DNA of 64,000 nucleotides from Halobacteriovorax sp. GB3 (GTDB taxonomy: Bacteria; Bdellovibrionota; Bacteriovoracia; Bacteriovoracales; Bacteriovoracaceae), in NCBI RefSeq assembly GCF_028649655.1, contig NZ_JAQSLN010000003.1, positions 372,001-436,000 of the forward strand. The letters are read 5' to 3'. The position numbers and the translations under genes are program-made. Numbering within the stretch: position 1 is the stretch's first letter; every line of letters starts with the position of its first letter. The notes under the pieces were generated by a model. The model saw only the letters and a program-made list of their open reading frames with translations. It had not been told where the DNA came from and searched no databases. This document shows positions 17,760-26,819 of this stretch, piece after piece.

Positions 17760-19052
17760 CTCCCAATACGATTCCTCGAGGCTTTCTTCTTTTTGAGGAA
17801 GGCCTTGAGAGAGTCTTGGCGAATTTTGCTTTAAAACTTCATAACTAGCACGGTTGGCGTACTTACAAATTTGGTGAATGGAAGAATAAGTTAAATAATT
17901 TGACTTATGCTTCGGTGAATTTGGAAGAACCATCTGATGATAAACATTAGCAGCGACATCGTGTAGAAGTGCAGACAAGGCAGCATCTCCTGCTCCATTT
18001 GTATTTAAGATCTCGCCAGGACCACCCATATATGGGTTAATATGGGTATAGATTTTAATTGGTTTTTCACAATCAGACTTTTTCTGCGCTCTTGAATACT
18101 CATGCAAATTATATTCAGCAATAGATTTAGTATGAATCATATCTTTTGTTTCACGAGCATTTTTTTCATCGACATAAGAAGCGATATAGAGGCCTCTTTT
18201 ACCTACGGTTAAGAGGATCATATCCGTATATTCGAGAACCTTTTCACAAGATAAAAGTGGGTCGTCAATTCCCGTAAGAGCGTGGGCCTCTTGCTCGTTC
18301 ATTGCAACAATGGTTGCATATTCATTGATAAAATCGAGAAATTCTTCCTTTCTTCCCTCGATGAGAAAGCTCGTACCAAGGGCGAAGACGACAGGTACAT
18401 TATTTTCCTTAGCAATTTTACAGGCCTTGAGAGTCGATTGATACATTGGCGACTCTTTGTCTCTAAGTAAAAAGGCCGTTACTAAAAGGGCACTTGATCT
18501 AGCGACAACTTCCTCTGGAATAAATTCTTCTTTAAGCTCATTCATGATCCCCTTACCAATGGCAAAGGTTCTTTCTTTATCTGGAGTTAAAAAACACATG
18601 GCCCTTCCCATGTGACCCTGACAAGGTTGGAGATAGTTAAAGTCGACTTTTGAAGAAGTTGAACAAATATACTTAAAAGCATAGTCTCCAACTCGGATAT
18701 TCTCGCAAATTGTTCCAAGAGCAACAGAGCGATCATCAGTTAAAACACAATAATTATGAAGTGTATTACCAACGGCTCCACCAGCATACTCACCAATAAT
18801 TCGATCTTCTTTTTTCATCTTCCAATAGATCTCTTCAACAATATCGCTATCCAAAACGACAGACTCTCCTTTTGGAATAGAATATTTTTCAAGAAATTCA
18901 TCATCCACTTCTACTTCAATATCAACGAGAAGTTGGTCAATACCAACGATATAGACGTTCTCTTTCTTTGAGAAATCGACTTCAAATGGCATACGTCCTT
19001 CAGTTTCGACGGGAAAGTAATGTTTAGTTTTTCTCTTACCTGGAAATTTCAT
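17754..19052 (-). CDS. gsk: inosine/guanosine kinase
   Basis: Gsk phosphorylates inosine and guanosine to IMP and GMP (purine salvage). The 432-aa protein aligns by eye along its whole length with E. coli Gsk (434 aa). It shares MKFPGKRK.KHYFPV at the start, VGIDQ.LVDIE, LADDRSV-like LTDDRSVALG, the PfkB-type motif NTNGAGDAALSALLHD with the catalytic Asp, and SPRLSQGLP..EESLEESYW at the end. GAGG lies 6 bases before the ATG. The placement beside pyrimidine synthesis may reflect nucleotide supply. Such close similarity to an enterobacterial enzyme could mean old horizontal transfer; only a tree would tell. Confidence 0.96.
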   Translation of the reverse strand: MKFPGKRKTKHYFPVETEGRMPFEVDFSKKENVYIVGIDQLLVDIEVEVDDEFLEKYSIPKGESVVLDSDIVEEIYWKMKKEDRIIGEYAGGAVGNTLHNYCVLTDDRSVALGTICENIRVGDYAFKYICSTSSKVDFNYLQPCQGHMGRAMCFLTPDKERTFAIGKGIMNELKEEFIPEEVVARSSALLVTAFLLRDKESPMYQSTLKACKIAKENNVPVVFALGTSFLIEGRKEEFLDFINEYATIVAMNEQEAHALTGIDDPLLSCEKVLEYTDMILLTVGKRGLYIASYVDEKNARETKDMIHTKSIAEYNLHEYSRAQKKSDCEKPIKIYTHINPYMGGPGEILNTNGAGDAALSALLHDVAANVYHQMVLPNSPKHKSNYLTYSSIHQICKYANRASYEVLKQNSPRLSQGLPQKEESLEESYWEL

Positions 19053-19086
19053 ATAGGCCTCTATAACTTAATTTGTAGATAGGCCA

Positions 19087-19115
19087 AGCATACGGCGGAG
19101 TCAGATTTAACTCAA
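19087..19115 (-). promoter_or_regulatory. candidate gsk promoter
   Basis: Read on the minus strand, TTGAGT is followed after 17 bases by TATGCT, about 35-65 bases before the gsk ATG. Each box matches the sigma-70 consensus at four positions. Confidence 0.4.
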
Positions 19116-19181
19116 GTTCTCTATGATATTTTTACACTGATTTCACCACTGATAAGAAAATGCCTAACCTAGTAAAATAAT

Positions 19182-19203
19182 TGATTATTTTTTATAATAA
19201 TCA
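19182..19203 (+). repeat. perfect inverted repeat abutting the start codon of the next gene
   Basis: TGATTATT and AATAATCA form an 8-bp perfect inverted repeat with a six-base TTTTTA-type loop. It ends one base before the ATG at 19205 and occupies the place where a Shine-Dalgarno sequence should be; none is visible. It could be an operator, or an RNA hairpin limiting ribosome access. Confidence 0.6.
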
Positions 19204-19204
19204 T

Positions 19205-20077
19205 ATGAAAAAATTATGTTTATCGCTTATCTTAGCGCTTGTTTCCTTTCATGTTTTCGCTGCCAAACTGGCGACAGTCGTATCGAGCAAGGCCATCATC
19301 TATGCCGATATCGAGATGACTAGCCCAATAGGGTTTGTTAGCTATGGAAAAAAAATCAAAGTGGGCTCTAGCTCTCTTAGAAATGCAGAGATTTACCCCG
19401 TTTCAGTGGCCGGAAGAATTGCCTATATCAAGGCTAAAGATGTCAAAGTTGGAGATGAAATAAGTGATGTCAATGAGACAGGACACAGAAAGATTAGAGA
19501 GCACGATGTCGATGAACTCTTTAAAACGGATATTGATAAACTCTCTGAGAATAACTTTGTTTCCCTTTCTCTTGGAAGCGTTGGACTAGGATCTCAGTGG
19601 GAAGAGGTTTCCAACTCCTACAATGAAACGGCATCCTCGGCAACAAGCTACTCTCTTTCAATCGATCACCGTGCGCCTGAAGCAAAATGGGGCTTTGGAC
19701 TTGGAGTCACATTCATGCAAGTTAAGCAAGAAGAGCTCAGCATGAAGACTCTTACCATTGATGGAATTCTTGGAAGAAATATCTTTTTTACGAACTTCAT
19801 TTCTCTTGAAATTAATGGAACAATCAACCTGAGTGGAGATATTCAATTTAAAGATCCTAATAGTGATGCAAGTTTCAATCGAGGGGTTCTCTTTGGAGGC
19901 TCAATCGGTGCGACAGCTAGACTTTTTCCCGCATCAAAATGGGGGGCCTTTGCTCATACTGCCATGTACAGCTATAGCGTAAAGGAACTCGATGCCTTTG
20001 ACTCAGATGAAGGTGAGCTTGAGTTAACAGGACTTAGTGGCATAAAAATGTCTATTGGAATTAGCTACAAACTCTAG
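19205..20077 (+). CDS. outer-membrane beta-barrel-like protein with an N-terminal SH3-like segment
   Basis: The ATG at 19205 gives a clean signal peptide (MKKLCLSLILALVSFHVFAA). Residues about 20-95 (VVSSKAIIYADIEMTSPIGFVSYGKKIKVG) read like a bacterial SH3-type domain. After a charged linker, the rest alternates Gly/aromatic-rich strands (VSLSLGSVGLGSQW, WGFGLGVTFMQV, GVLFGGSIGATARLF), as expected of a small outer-membrane barrel, and ends IGISYKL. No ribosome-binding site is visible; an inverted repeat sits directly before the start. The stop is shared as a CTAG palindrome with the convergent gene. Confidence 0.8.
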   Translation: MKKLCLSLILALVSFHVFAAKLATVVSSKAIIYADIEMTSPIGFVSYGKKIKVGSSSLRNAEIYPVSVAGRIAYIKAKDVKVGDEISDVNETGHRKIREHDVDELFKTDIDKLSENNFVSLSLGSVGLGSQWEEVSNSYNETASSATSYSLSIDHRAPEAKWGFGLGVTFMQVKQEELSMKTLTIDGILGRNIFFTNFISLEINGTINLSGDIQFKDPNSDASFNRGVLFGGSIGATARLFPASKWGAFAHTAMYSYSVKELDAFDSDEGELELTGLSGIKMSIGISYKL

Positions 20078-20307
20078 GCCAGAGAAGGAAAGAGCTTCGT
20101 AATTTTGGCCACAAGATTATCGATAAACTCTTGAATCACTAGGAGCATGGCATAGCTATTCACTTGCTCAAAAAGACTCTTCAAAAGTTCATTAAAGATA
20201 TCAATAATAGGCCCAAGTCCAAGCTTCTTAACGATAACTTCGAAAAAGTTGGCAACTTGTTCCACATCTTTTCCGTTATTTGTTACAACATATAAAGGGT
20301 TTTTCAT
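20074..20307 (-). CDS. small helical partner of the ParA-type ATPase, 77 aa
   Basis: The ATG at 20307 overlaps the stop of the upstream ParA-like gene as ATGA and has GAGGAG 8 bases before it, so translation is coupled. The 77-residue product is mostly predicted helix with hydrophobic repeats (VANFFEVIVKKLGLGPIIDIFNELLKSLFEQV, quoted as two parts: residues about 17-32 and 33-48). It lacks cysteines and a signal peptide. It has no ParB motifs and no helix-turn-helix that I can see. Its position suggests it works with the ATPase, perhaps as adaptor or cargo link. This is inference. Confidence 0.75.
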   Translation of the reverse strand: MKNPLYVVTNNGKDVEQVANFFEVIVKKLGLGPIIDIFNELLKSLFEQVNSYAMLLVIQEFIDNLVAKITKLFPSLA

Positions 20308-21170
20308 CTTGCCCACTCCTCAATGACATTTGCTAATTTATCGAAACTTTCTTGAAGAGGCCTAAATTCTTTTGACTGAAAGCTATAGATTGACTTTCTC
20401 TGCCCAAGGGCCTTCACAAGTTGCGCTCTATTGTAAATCGGCTCCATGACCAGATTTTCCTCCAATCCAGAAACAATGGTCGAGAGATCCATCTCCTCTT
20501 GCTTTCTTCTCGCATCCACAAGATTTGGCACGTGAGCAATAATCTTAGGAACTTCTACGACACCCATATCCTCAATATTTTCAAGCACATCATTTAAAGC
20601 GAGAAGACCCTTTCTCGAAAAATCATCTGGTCTAAAAGGTACAATCACTCCATCACTTGCACAGAGAGAGTTAATGACAAGCAAACCAAGAGTTGGAGGG
20701 CAATCGATGATAATATAATCATAAAGAGTATTTAGAGCATTCTTTTCGATAAACCTTTTTAAAATAAGCTGTCTAGGCGAAGAGATGGCGGCCACCGTTA
20801 ATTCAAAACCTGAGAGATCCCCACTTGCCGGAAGAATATCAATTCCATCTTTTTCTGTAAGTAGATCACTTACAAGGCAAGAGCTGTGTAGTCCTCTAAG
20901 TTCGCGCACAGAATTTAAAAGGAGGTTATATAGTGAATATCCTTGGAGTTCATCTATTCCAAAAAGATGGCTGAGATTGGCCTGTGGATCGAGATCCAGA
21001 CAAAGAACTCTCTTTCCCTGCTCTTTTAGTGCATAGGCCGTATTGAAAGCAAGCGTTGTTTTCCCAACACCACCCTTTTGATTTAAAAAAGAGATAACCT
21101 TCCCCATCTTCTTTTGGTCAAGATCGGAATTGGCTTCATTTGTTTCTCGGTTTTTAAAAAATAGACCCAT
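20304..21170 (-). CDS. ParA/Soj-type P-loop ATPase without a ParB
   Basis: The deviant Walker A motif KGGVGKTT follows VISFLNQ near residue 27. Walker A' CLDLDPQANLS and Walker B YIIIDCPPTLG are intact, which identifies the ParA/MinD family. The ATG at 21170 is chosen because GGAGGGA lies 6 bases upstream; an in-frame TTG at 21185 sits inside that site. A proline-free, charged N-terminal tail of about 20 residues precedes the ATPase. No ParB or parS is nearby. The only partner is the overlapping 77-aa gene, so this is probably a protein-positioning ATPase rather than the chromosome-segregation ParA. Confidence 0.93.
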   Translation of the reverse strand: MGLFFKNRETNEANSDLDQKKMGKVISFLNQKGGVGKTTLAFNTAYALKEQGKRVLCLDLDPQANLSHLFGIDELQGYSLYNLLLNSVRELRGLHSSCLVSDLLTEKDGIDILPASGDLSGFELTVAAISSPRQLILKRFIEKNALNTLYDYIIIDCPPTLGLLVINSLCASDGVIVPFRPDDFSRKGLLALNDVLENIEDMGVVEVPKIIAHVPNLVDARRKQEEMDLSTIVSGLEENLVMEPIYNRAQLVKALGQRKSIYSFQSKEFRPLQESFDKLANVIEEWAR

Positions 21171-21232
21171 AAAAAATCCCTCCAAGCATGAAGGGATCTT
21201 ATCACAAGAAATTCTCTTTGAAATATTAAATC

Positions 21233-24200
21233 TTAGTCAAGATAACCACCAGCAGGGATGACACAGCGAAAACCAACATCGGCAAAGCGCCCAGTGGTAT
21301 CAGCATCATCTTCACATGGTTTTAAAGAAAAGTGATATGTTCCAGCACCATTTCCATCGAGATAACTACCACCACTAGCAAGACCTCCACAACGAGAACT
21401 ATTTGTTGTAGCGCTTATTTCATTCATATTCACATTGATACTGTCTTCATGTAATTGAGAAAGCGTGATCCCAGAAGATGTTCCAATTTGAACGAAAGAG
21501 CTAAGGGCCTCAGATGTTGCGAACGTTGTTGGAATTGAACCATCAATTGGAAGTCCCATCGCAACAGAAAAGCGAGACGCATTGAAATTTAGACCTCTAA
21601 AGAGCCAGTTTTCAAGGTTAGCTCCACAGCCAGAACCATTGTCATCACAAGGTCCTACATCGCCATCGAAATTATAATTCACAACACTATCGCTTCCATC
21701 AGCATAAGTTAAATCGTTTGTCGTTGAATTAAGTTCGTAAACCGAGTTAGCAGAGTCGAGAATTGGTGTACAAGTATAAGCTCCATTTGCACAGATAAAG
21801 CGCTCGGCCGTCCACTCTGATACGTTACCAATCGTATCTTGAAGACCAAATTTAGAAACACATGTATTTGTATAATCACTCCCTGTCATAATAGAGCGTA
21901 CAGAAGAGCTCTTTGTCGCCGTAATTGTAAAGAGAGCATTACTATTTGGAGAATCTGAATCAGTAAAAAAGTCACCAAGTCCATCAGCACTTGAAGTGTT
22001 ACACTTGGCCTGAACATCAAGCCCTAATCCTGACTCATAGCTCGTTGCCGTCGAGTCGAGAAGATCATTAGTTCCAGATTCAGTAGAACTTGAAGTCAAA
22101 TACCATTCAGAATAAGAAATTTGCTCTTTTCTTGAAGGAAGTTTCGCTCTACTTGAACCGGCCATGTTCGAGTTTAAACTTACCCATGTCGATCCGTCGG
22201 CCGTACCATAACAAGTTTTGGCAGATTCATCGTAATAGAAGTCCCCAGCGTTTGCCGTGTAGAGACCATTTGGATTTGCTTGTCCGATACAGTTTTCTCT
22301 TGTGTTTGGATTCGCTGCTGCAATACAAGACTTAATAGAGAAACTACAATTCCCAACAATATTAGAAACGCTTTGAGTTCTACAAAACATATCGGCCTGT
22401 CTCTGAGCAGTATGTACAAGCGGAGGTAATTCCATTCTGTTATAATCAGCAAGGTTTTGTGTTCCATCAAATTCGTTCCATGCACCAGCATTTCTAATTA
22501 AACACTTCCCCGATTCTCTAGCATAAAAGATTGTTCCATCGACAGCACTATCAGATGCACTTGGAACATTAATTCCAAGACAAGTTCCATCAGGAGAAAA
22601 TGTACAAGCAGGAGATTTTGAAAAAGGACATCCCGCTTCAAAACGATCGACAATCAGATCACTTCCAAGATCATAGTAATTGGAACCAGGTACATTATGA
22701 GTACCACCAAACCCCTCGTATGCACAACGATAGTGATTTGAACTATCAGGGCTTAAGAGCATTTTTTCACATTGAGTTTTATTGGCCATCCATCTATGAA
22801 CCAAAGACTTATTATCTCCTGGAACGAGAACTCTTAAGTTTTGAAAGATCTCTGTAGTAGGAGCAACAAATTGATTTGAAGTACCATTTTCAAGCACTAT
22901 TGGCTTAACTTGATATTGATAAACAGTATTAGGAGTAGGCGCAATATGTGAATTTGATTCATTGTCATAGTAATAAGTCTGTATTGCACTAATTGTACTT
23001 TTATTTATTGGCGTTTCAAAATCATACTCTTCAAAAGGAGCTTTTCTATAAACATTGTAACCAACAATAGATCCACCATTTACACTGAAAGCACTCCAAT
23101 CTAAGAAAACATTTCCAGTGGCCGTGTAGCTTTTCCAGTCATTATTCGTTGTACCTGTGGCCTGGTAGCAAATATTATTTGTACGATCCCAATACTGAGT
23201 ATCGACCATCTGTGGAGTAATTGATCCAATCGGAGATCCATTTCCAATACATGATTCTCCGGTACACCCCGAAGCATAAACAGAAGCGGATGCCTGACAA
23301 TAAGTTTCTACTTTCGTCCAATCACCTGTCGTTTGACTATTACTAACGTAACACTCATTAGTATCACTCTTATAATAAATAGCATTTTGTCCATCGGCTG
23401 CAATAGCATTGGAAACGACACTTGGATCAAGAGTTCCCTGACACTCGCCTCCACCGTTACATGAATTTTTACTGTAAGAACATGAATAGTTTTGATTACT
23501 AACAATTCCTACGCGGTTTACAAGCGGGCCATGGGCCTTTACATTTTCCCAGTTCCCGTGAGTTGCAGAGACATCGTTAACGACAACCTTAAAGCTAAGA
23601 TCAACTGTATTTGTTCCATCACTTAATGTGAGAACGAGATCACTTTCACCAACAAGAGAAGAGACAGGTGTGATAACAATTTTTATATCTTCACTATCAC
23701 TACTATTAGTTGTCACTGCTTCTATATTATTATTCGAATAAGCTCCCGAAGAGAGAACTTCATTAGTTCCATGATAAATTCTAACATTGAAAGCATCTGC
23801 AGGAATAAGGTTTGTATCCGAACTCGTTAGAGAAACGATTTGTAAAGATTCAGAATCTTCATCGATTCCACCGAGAGTTCCTCCCCCTTCATCGATGCGA
23901 ATTCTCTTTATTGTCGCAACTTCACGCTGAGTTAATGTGATTGTTTCAATCCCATCATCAGTAGCAACTTGCCAGTCATTATTAGAACTTGTTCCTGTTG
24001 AAACATAGCAAGTGGCCGTTTGTTGCTCGTAATAGCGAATCCCTACGGTCTTTGGAGTTATTGAACCGACAGGAGATCCTGTACCGATACAACCGTTGAG
24101 GTTGTTACACTCTGGCGCTTCATTAAAACTAGAATACTGACAAAGAACAGGGGCATCGTTAACAGCACTTATATCAAGCATAACCGTTGCAGAGTGAGAA

Positions 24201-26536
24201 CTAAGAGAGCCATCAGAGATAGAATACGTGAATGAATCAACACCATTAACTGGTATCACTTGAACATTGGCCGTCATCGCTTCACTAGAACCCATAGCTG
24301 AGACGAGAGTTGAGGGACTTGGTGATGTTACAGAAATGATTCCAGCGGCCCTTGGGTTAGCATTGATTGCATCTGCAATTTGCTGACAATTTGTATTTCC
24401 AGAGTCGATATAAAGTTGAATATCGTAGCCATCAACAGTAGCAAAAATCTCACTGGAACTCATATCAACTTGATCAATTGTTTGAATCGTAATGGCATTA
24501 GACCAAGTTCCGCCAACAAGTGCCGTTACTTCTAAACAGCTCGCCCCCGTTCCAAGATTAAATCTTGAAACTCCGGCAGTTGATGTTCCGAAGATATTTC
24601 CATTAGATGGAATATAAGTACAATTTAGAGATCTTGTGGCACCTGAACTTTGAAGAGAACATCCTGAAAGAGTTCCCCAAGTTGGAGCGCTATCAATTGT
24701 ATAAGTATATACAGGATCAACATCACTATCGATAAATGCTCCCGTACTAACGCTAATGTAATCAGAAGTTGTCACAAGTGCTGTTGAACTCTCAGTTCCA
24801 CTTGCAGTGTGATTAACAGGGTATGGAGCAAGAGTTGGAGCACTTGCGACATTGATGGTAATAGATTCTGAATCAGTTAAAGCAGGATTTGAATTTTGAG
24901 CAATTCCCAGTGTTAAACTTAAATTTCCAGACAACGAATACTTCGGTTTAAGATCAATACTACAAAGATTTGTTACATTAGAACAAGTACAGGCTGACTC
25001 CTCATGAAAACTCGTATTACTAGAAATGCTACACGTTGTATTAAGTGCATCACCTTCTTCATCAGTAAAAGGAACATTGAGAGTAAAGCTTGTAAAATGA
25101 CTTGGAGTCGATGAGAAAGTAACGCCACTTGTATTTAAAACAGGAGCATCATCGTTAGCAACGATATTGATATTTGCAACTGCGTATTCTGAAAAACTTC
25201 CATCATTATCAAGAACTCTGTAACGAAAGCTTGTATATGCATCAACTGAAGAGTTTAAGACTACAGATTGATTAGGCACTTGAATAACTGACCCCTGAGA
25301 GGCCAGAGGAGCTGCTTGAACAAGCTTTCCAGCATAAAAGTCGGCATTAATCGCATCACTAATTTCTGTCGCAGTTTTAGCATTAGGCCAAAATTTAACA
25401 TTGATCGTCTGTGCACTTACACTAATTTCAATTTCTTCTTTGAAATCAATATTTGTTTTTTCAAGAAAATTAATCTGAATTGAATCACCACTTGAACCAT
25501 AAGCGATGGCCTCAAAACGAATATTTCCTAAGTTATTCGAGGCCACACCGCCCGAAACACCATTAGATATTCCATCAACAGATCTGTATGTACAAGAGAG
25601 ATCTGTTCCAAAAATAACCTGGCAACCAGAAACACTTCCAAGTGCAGGTTGTTCAATATCAATGGAAACGATACTTCCATCAATATCATCGAGAGCATTT
25701 GAAAAATAGAGAGAATAATCTCTAGCAAGGGATGTTGTATGCTCCGTAAATGAAGCAACATTAACATTTGTTGCAACAGGGATATCATTTTTTCTTTGAA
25801 CATTAATTGATATTTGCGATGAAGTTGACTCTCCATCGATTGGATCTACGATGACATAAGTAATTCCAAATTCTCCAAAAGCATTCTTGACTGGCTTAAC
25901 GGCAATCTGGCAGACTCCCCCAACACATTGACATCTATTTTCGATATCACGTGAAACACTGGCAAAGTCATTCACTAAACTCTCAAGAGAATCCCCATAA
26001 GAACTTGTGACAGTGTATTGTTTGGCAACATTAGCAATCTGAGTCGCACGATTTAAAATCGTTTTAAGATGAGAGTCAATCTCACTGTTGAGAGTGGAAA
26101 CTTTTAGATCTTCAAAGGCCGTTTCAACTTGCGCAATAAGAACATCAACAGAACCAGTTGAAGGAGCAATAAGAGCTTCTACTTTATCTTGAACAACATC
26201 CGCATAATTATAAAGCGTCTTTGCCTGAGAGTAGAGATCATCAAAGACAACAGGGGCCACGACTTCAATTTGAGCACTAGACTCTTCGACTCGACAGTAC
26301 TCTGCCTTATCACCATTTGGATCATTGTATTGAAGCGTGTGAATAACTGGAGCTGAATCTTCTTCTAAAGTGATATTATCAATTGTCGTGGCAGGAGCAG
26401 ATCGCGTACTAACACATTTTTGAGAAACCTTATCAAAGGCCTCACCAAAGTCACAACTGACTTTTGTTTTTCCCTTCTCTGGAGTACAAGAACTGAAAAG
26501 AGCTAAAGAAATAATGAATAAAATCCCAATTTTCAT
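21233..26536 (-). CDS. giant surface lipoprotein with cadherin-like repeats and an FGE-like C-terminal domain
   Basis: From the ATG at 26536 the protein is 1767 aa and begins with a lipoprotein signal (MKIGILFIISLALFSSC); an in-frame ATG at 26584 would add 16 residues. The N-terminal two-thirds contain repeated Ig/cadherin-like units marked by NDIPVA, NDDAPVLN and AVNDAPVL and by DGxxS-type loops. Next come five Cys/Trp modules and an FN3-like segment (NVFLDWSAFS...YNVYRKAP). The last 300 residues resemble a formylglycine-generating-enzyme/sulfatase-modifying fold (DTIGNVSEWTAERF, GGSYLDG, VGFRCV). Such proteins are usually surface adhesins or carbohydrate binders; catalytic activity is not implied. 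Its role is unknown. Confidence 0.88.
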   Translation of the reverse strand: MKIGILFIISLALFSSCTPEKGKTKVSCDFGEAFDKVSQKCVSTRSAPATTIDNITLEEDSAPVIHTLQYNDPNGDKAEYCRVEESSAQIEVVAPVVFDDLYSQAKTLYNYADVVQDKVEALIAPSTGSVDVLIAQVETAFEDLKVSTLNSEIDSHLKTILNRATQIANVAKQYTVTSSYGDSLESLVNDFASVSRDIENRCQCVGGVCQIAVKPVKNAFGEFGITYVIVDPIDGESTSSQISINVQRKNDIPVATNVNVASFTEHTTSLARDYSLYFSNALDDIDGSIVSIDIEQPALGSVSGCQVIFGTDLSCTYRSVDGISNGVSGGVASNNLGNIRFEAIAYGSSGDSIQINFLEKTNIDFKEEIEISVSAQTINVKFWPNAKTATEISDAINADFYAGKLVQAAPLASQGSVIQVPNQSVVLNSSVDAYTSFRYRVLDNDGSFSEYAVANINIVANDDAPVLNTSGVTFSSTPSHFTSFTLNVPFTDEEGDALNTTCSISSNTSFHEESACTCSNVTNLCSIDLKPKYSLSGNLSLTLGIAQNSNPALTDSESITINVASAPTLAPYPVNHTASGTESSTALVTTSDYISVSTGAFIDSDVDPVYTYTIDSAPTWGTLSGCSLQSSGATRSLNCTYIPSNGNIFGTSTAGVSRFNLGTGASCLEVTALVGGTWSNAITIQTIDQVDMSSSEIFATVDGYDIQLYIDSGNTNCQQIADAINANPRAAGIISVTSPSPSTLVSAMGSSEAMTANVQVIPVNGVDSFTYSISDGSLSSHSATVMLDISAVNDAPVLCQYSSFNEAPECNNLNGCIGTGSPVGSITPKTVGIRYYEQQTATCYVSTGTSSNNDWQVATDDGIETITLTQREVATIKRIRIDEGGGTLGGIDEDSESLQIVSLTSSDTNLIPADAFNVRIYHGTNEVLSSGAYSNNNIEAVTTNSSDSEDIKIVITPVSSLVGESDLVLTLSDGTNTVDLSFKVVVNDVSATHGNWENVKAHGPLVNRVGIVSNQNYSCSYSKNSCNGGGECQGTLDPSVVSNAIAADGQNAIYYKSDTNECYVSNSQTTGDWTKVETYCQASASVYASGCTGESCIGNGSPIGSITPQMVDTQYWDRTNNICYQATGTTNNDWKSYTATGNVFLDWSAFSVNGGSIVGYNVYRKAPFEEYDFETPINKSTISAIQTYYYDNESNSHIAPTPNTVYQYQVKPIVLENGTSNQFVAPTTEIFQNLRVLVPGDNKSLVHRWMANKTQCEKMLLSPDSSNHYRCAYEGFGGTHNVPGSNYYDLGSDLIVDRFEAGCPFSKSPACTFSPDGTCLGINVPSASDSAVDGTIFYARESGKCLIRNAGAWNEFDGTQNLADYNRMELPPLVHTAQRQADMFCRTQSVSNIVGNCSFSIKSCIAAANPNTRENCIGQANPNGLYTANAGDFYYDESAKTCYGTADGSTWVSLNSNMAGSSRAKLPSRKEQISYSEWYLTSSSTESGTNDLLDSTATSYESGLGLDVQAKCNTSSADGLGDFFTDSDSPNSNALFTITATKSSSVRSIMTGSDYTNTCVSKFGLQDTIGNVSEWTAERFICANGAYTCTPILDSANSVYELNSTTNDLTYADGSDSVVNYNFDGDVGPCDDNGSGCGANLENWLFRGLNFNASRFSVAMGLPIDGSIPTTFATSEALSSFVQIGTSSGITLSQLHEDSINVNMNEISATTNSSRCGGLASGGSYLDGNGAGTYHFSLKPCEDDADTTGRFADVGFRCVIPAGGYLD
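22183..24091 (-). repeat. five related ~40-residue Cys/Trp modules within the giant lipoprotein
   Basis: Modules lie at 23972-24091, 23318-23443, 23135-23251, 22478-22582 and 22183-22289. Each reads roughly Cys-(I/L/Q)-Gly, a Pro/Gly-rich stretch (for example GSPVGSITP), an aromatic pair such as IRYYEQ or FYYDES, T/G-x-x-C-Y/L, and then Trp after 8-12 residues. The two cysteines per module suggest one disulfide. Two copies (first and third) are closest to each other. They are spread through the chain, not arranged as one tight tandem array. Confidence 0.75.
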
Positions 26537-26819
26537 AAACCCAACCGATAATTTTCCACTAAACTTATCGAATATTTTTTCCATGGCCTTAGAAACAATT
26601 CCCTTTTATTTCAAAGAGTTTCACTCAACTACCCCTTTCATTGTGCCATCATTAGAGCGTCTCTATTAAAAGTCTTAACAAAATCAATATTATCGGCAAC
26701 TTAACCCATATGCCCTCGTTCTATTAACAATTTTTCAATCCTCGCCTTGCCTAGAAAACTTTGCGACTGGACACATATGCCACCTTGGGAGAGGCGGCCC
26801 TTTTAGTTAAAATGAGTAT

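Noticed and set aside
21233-22170. Variable region of a diversity-generating retroelement
   Set aside because: The C-terminal fold would fit, but I see no reverse transcriptase, no template repeat and no enrichment of AAY codons in the last 150 bases.
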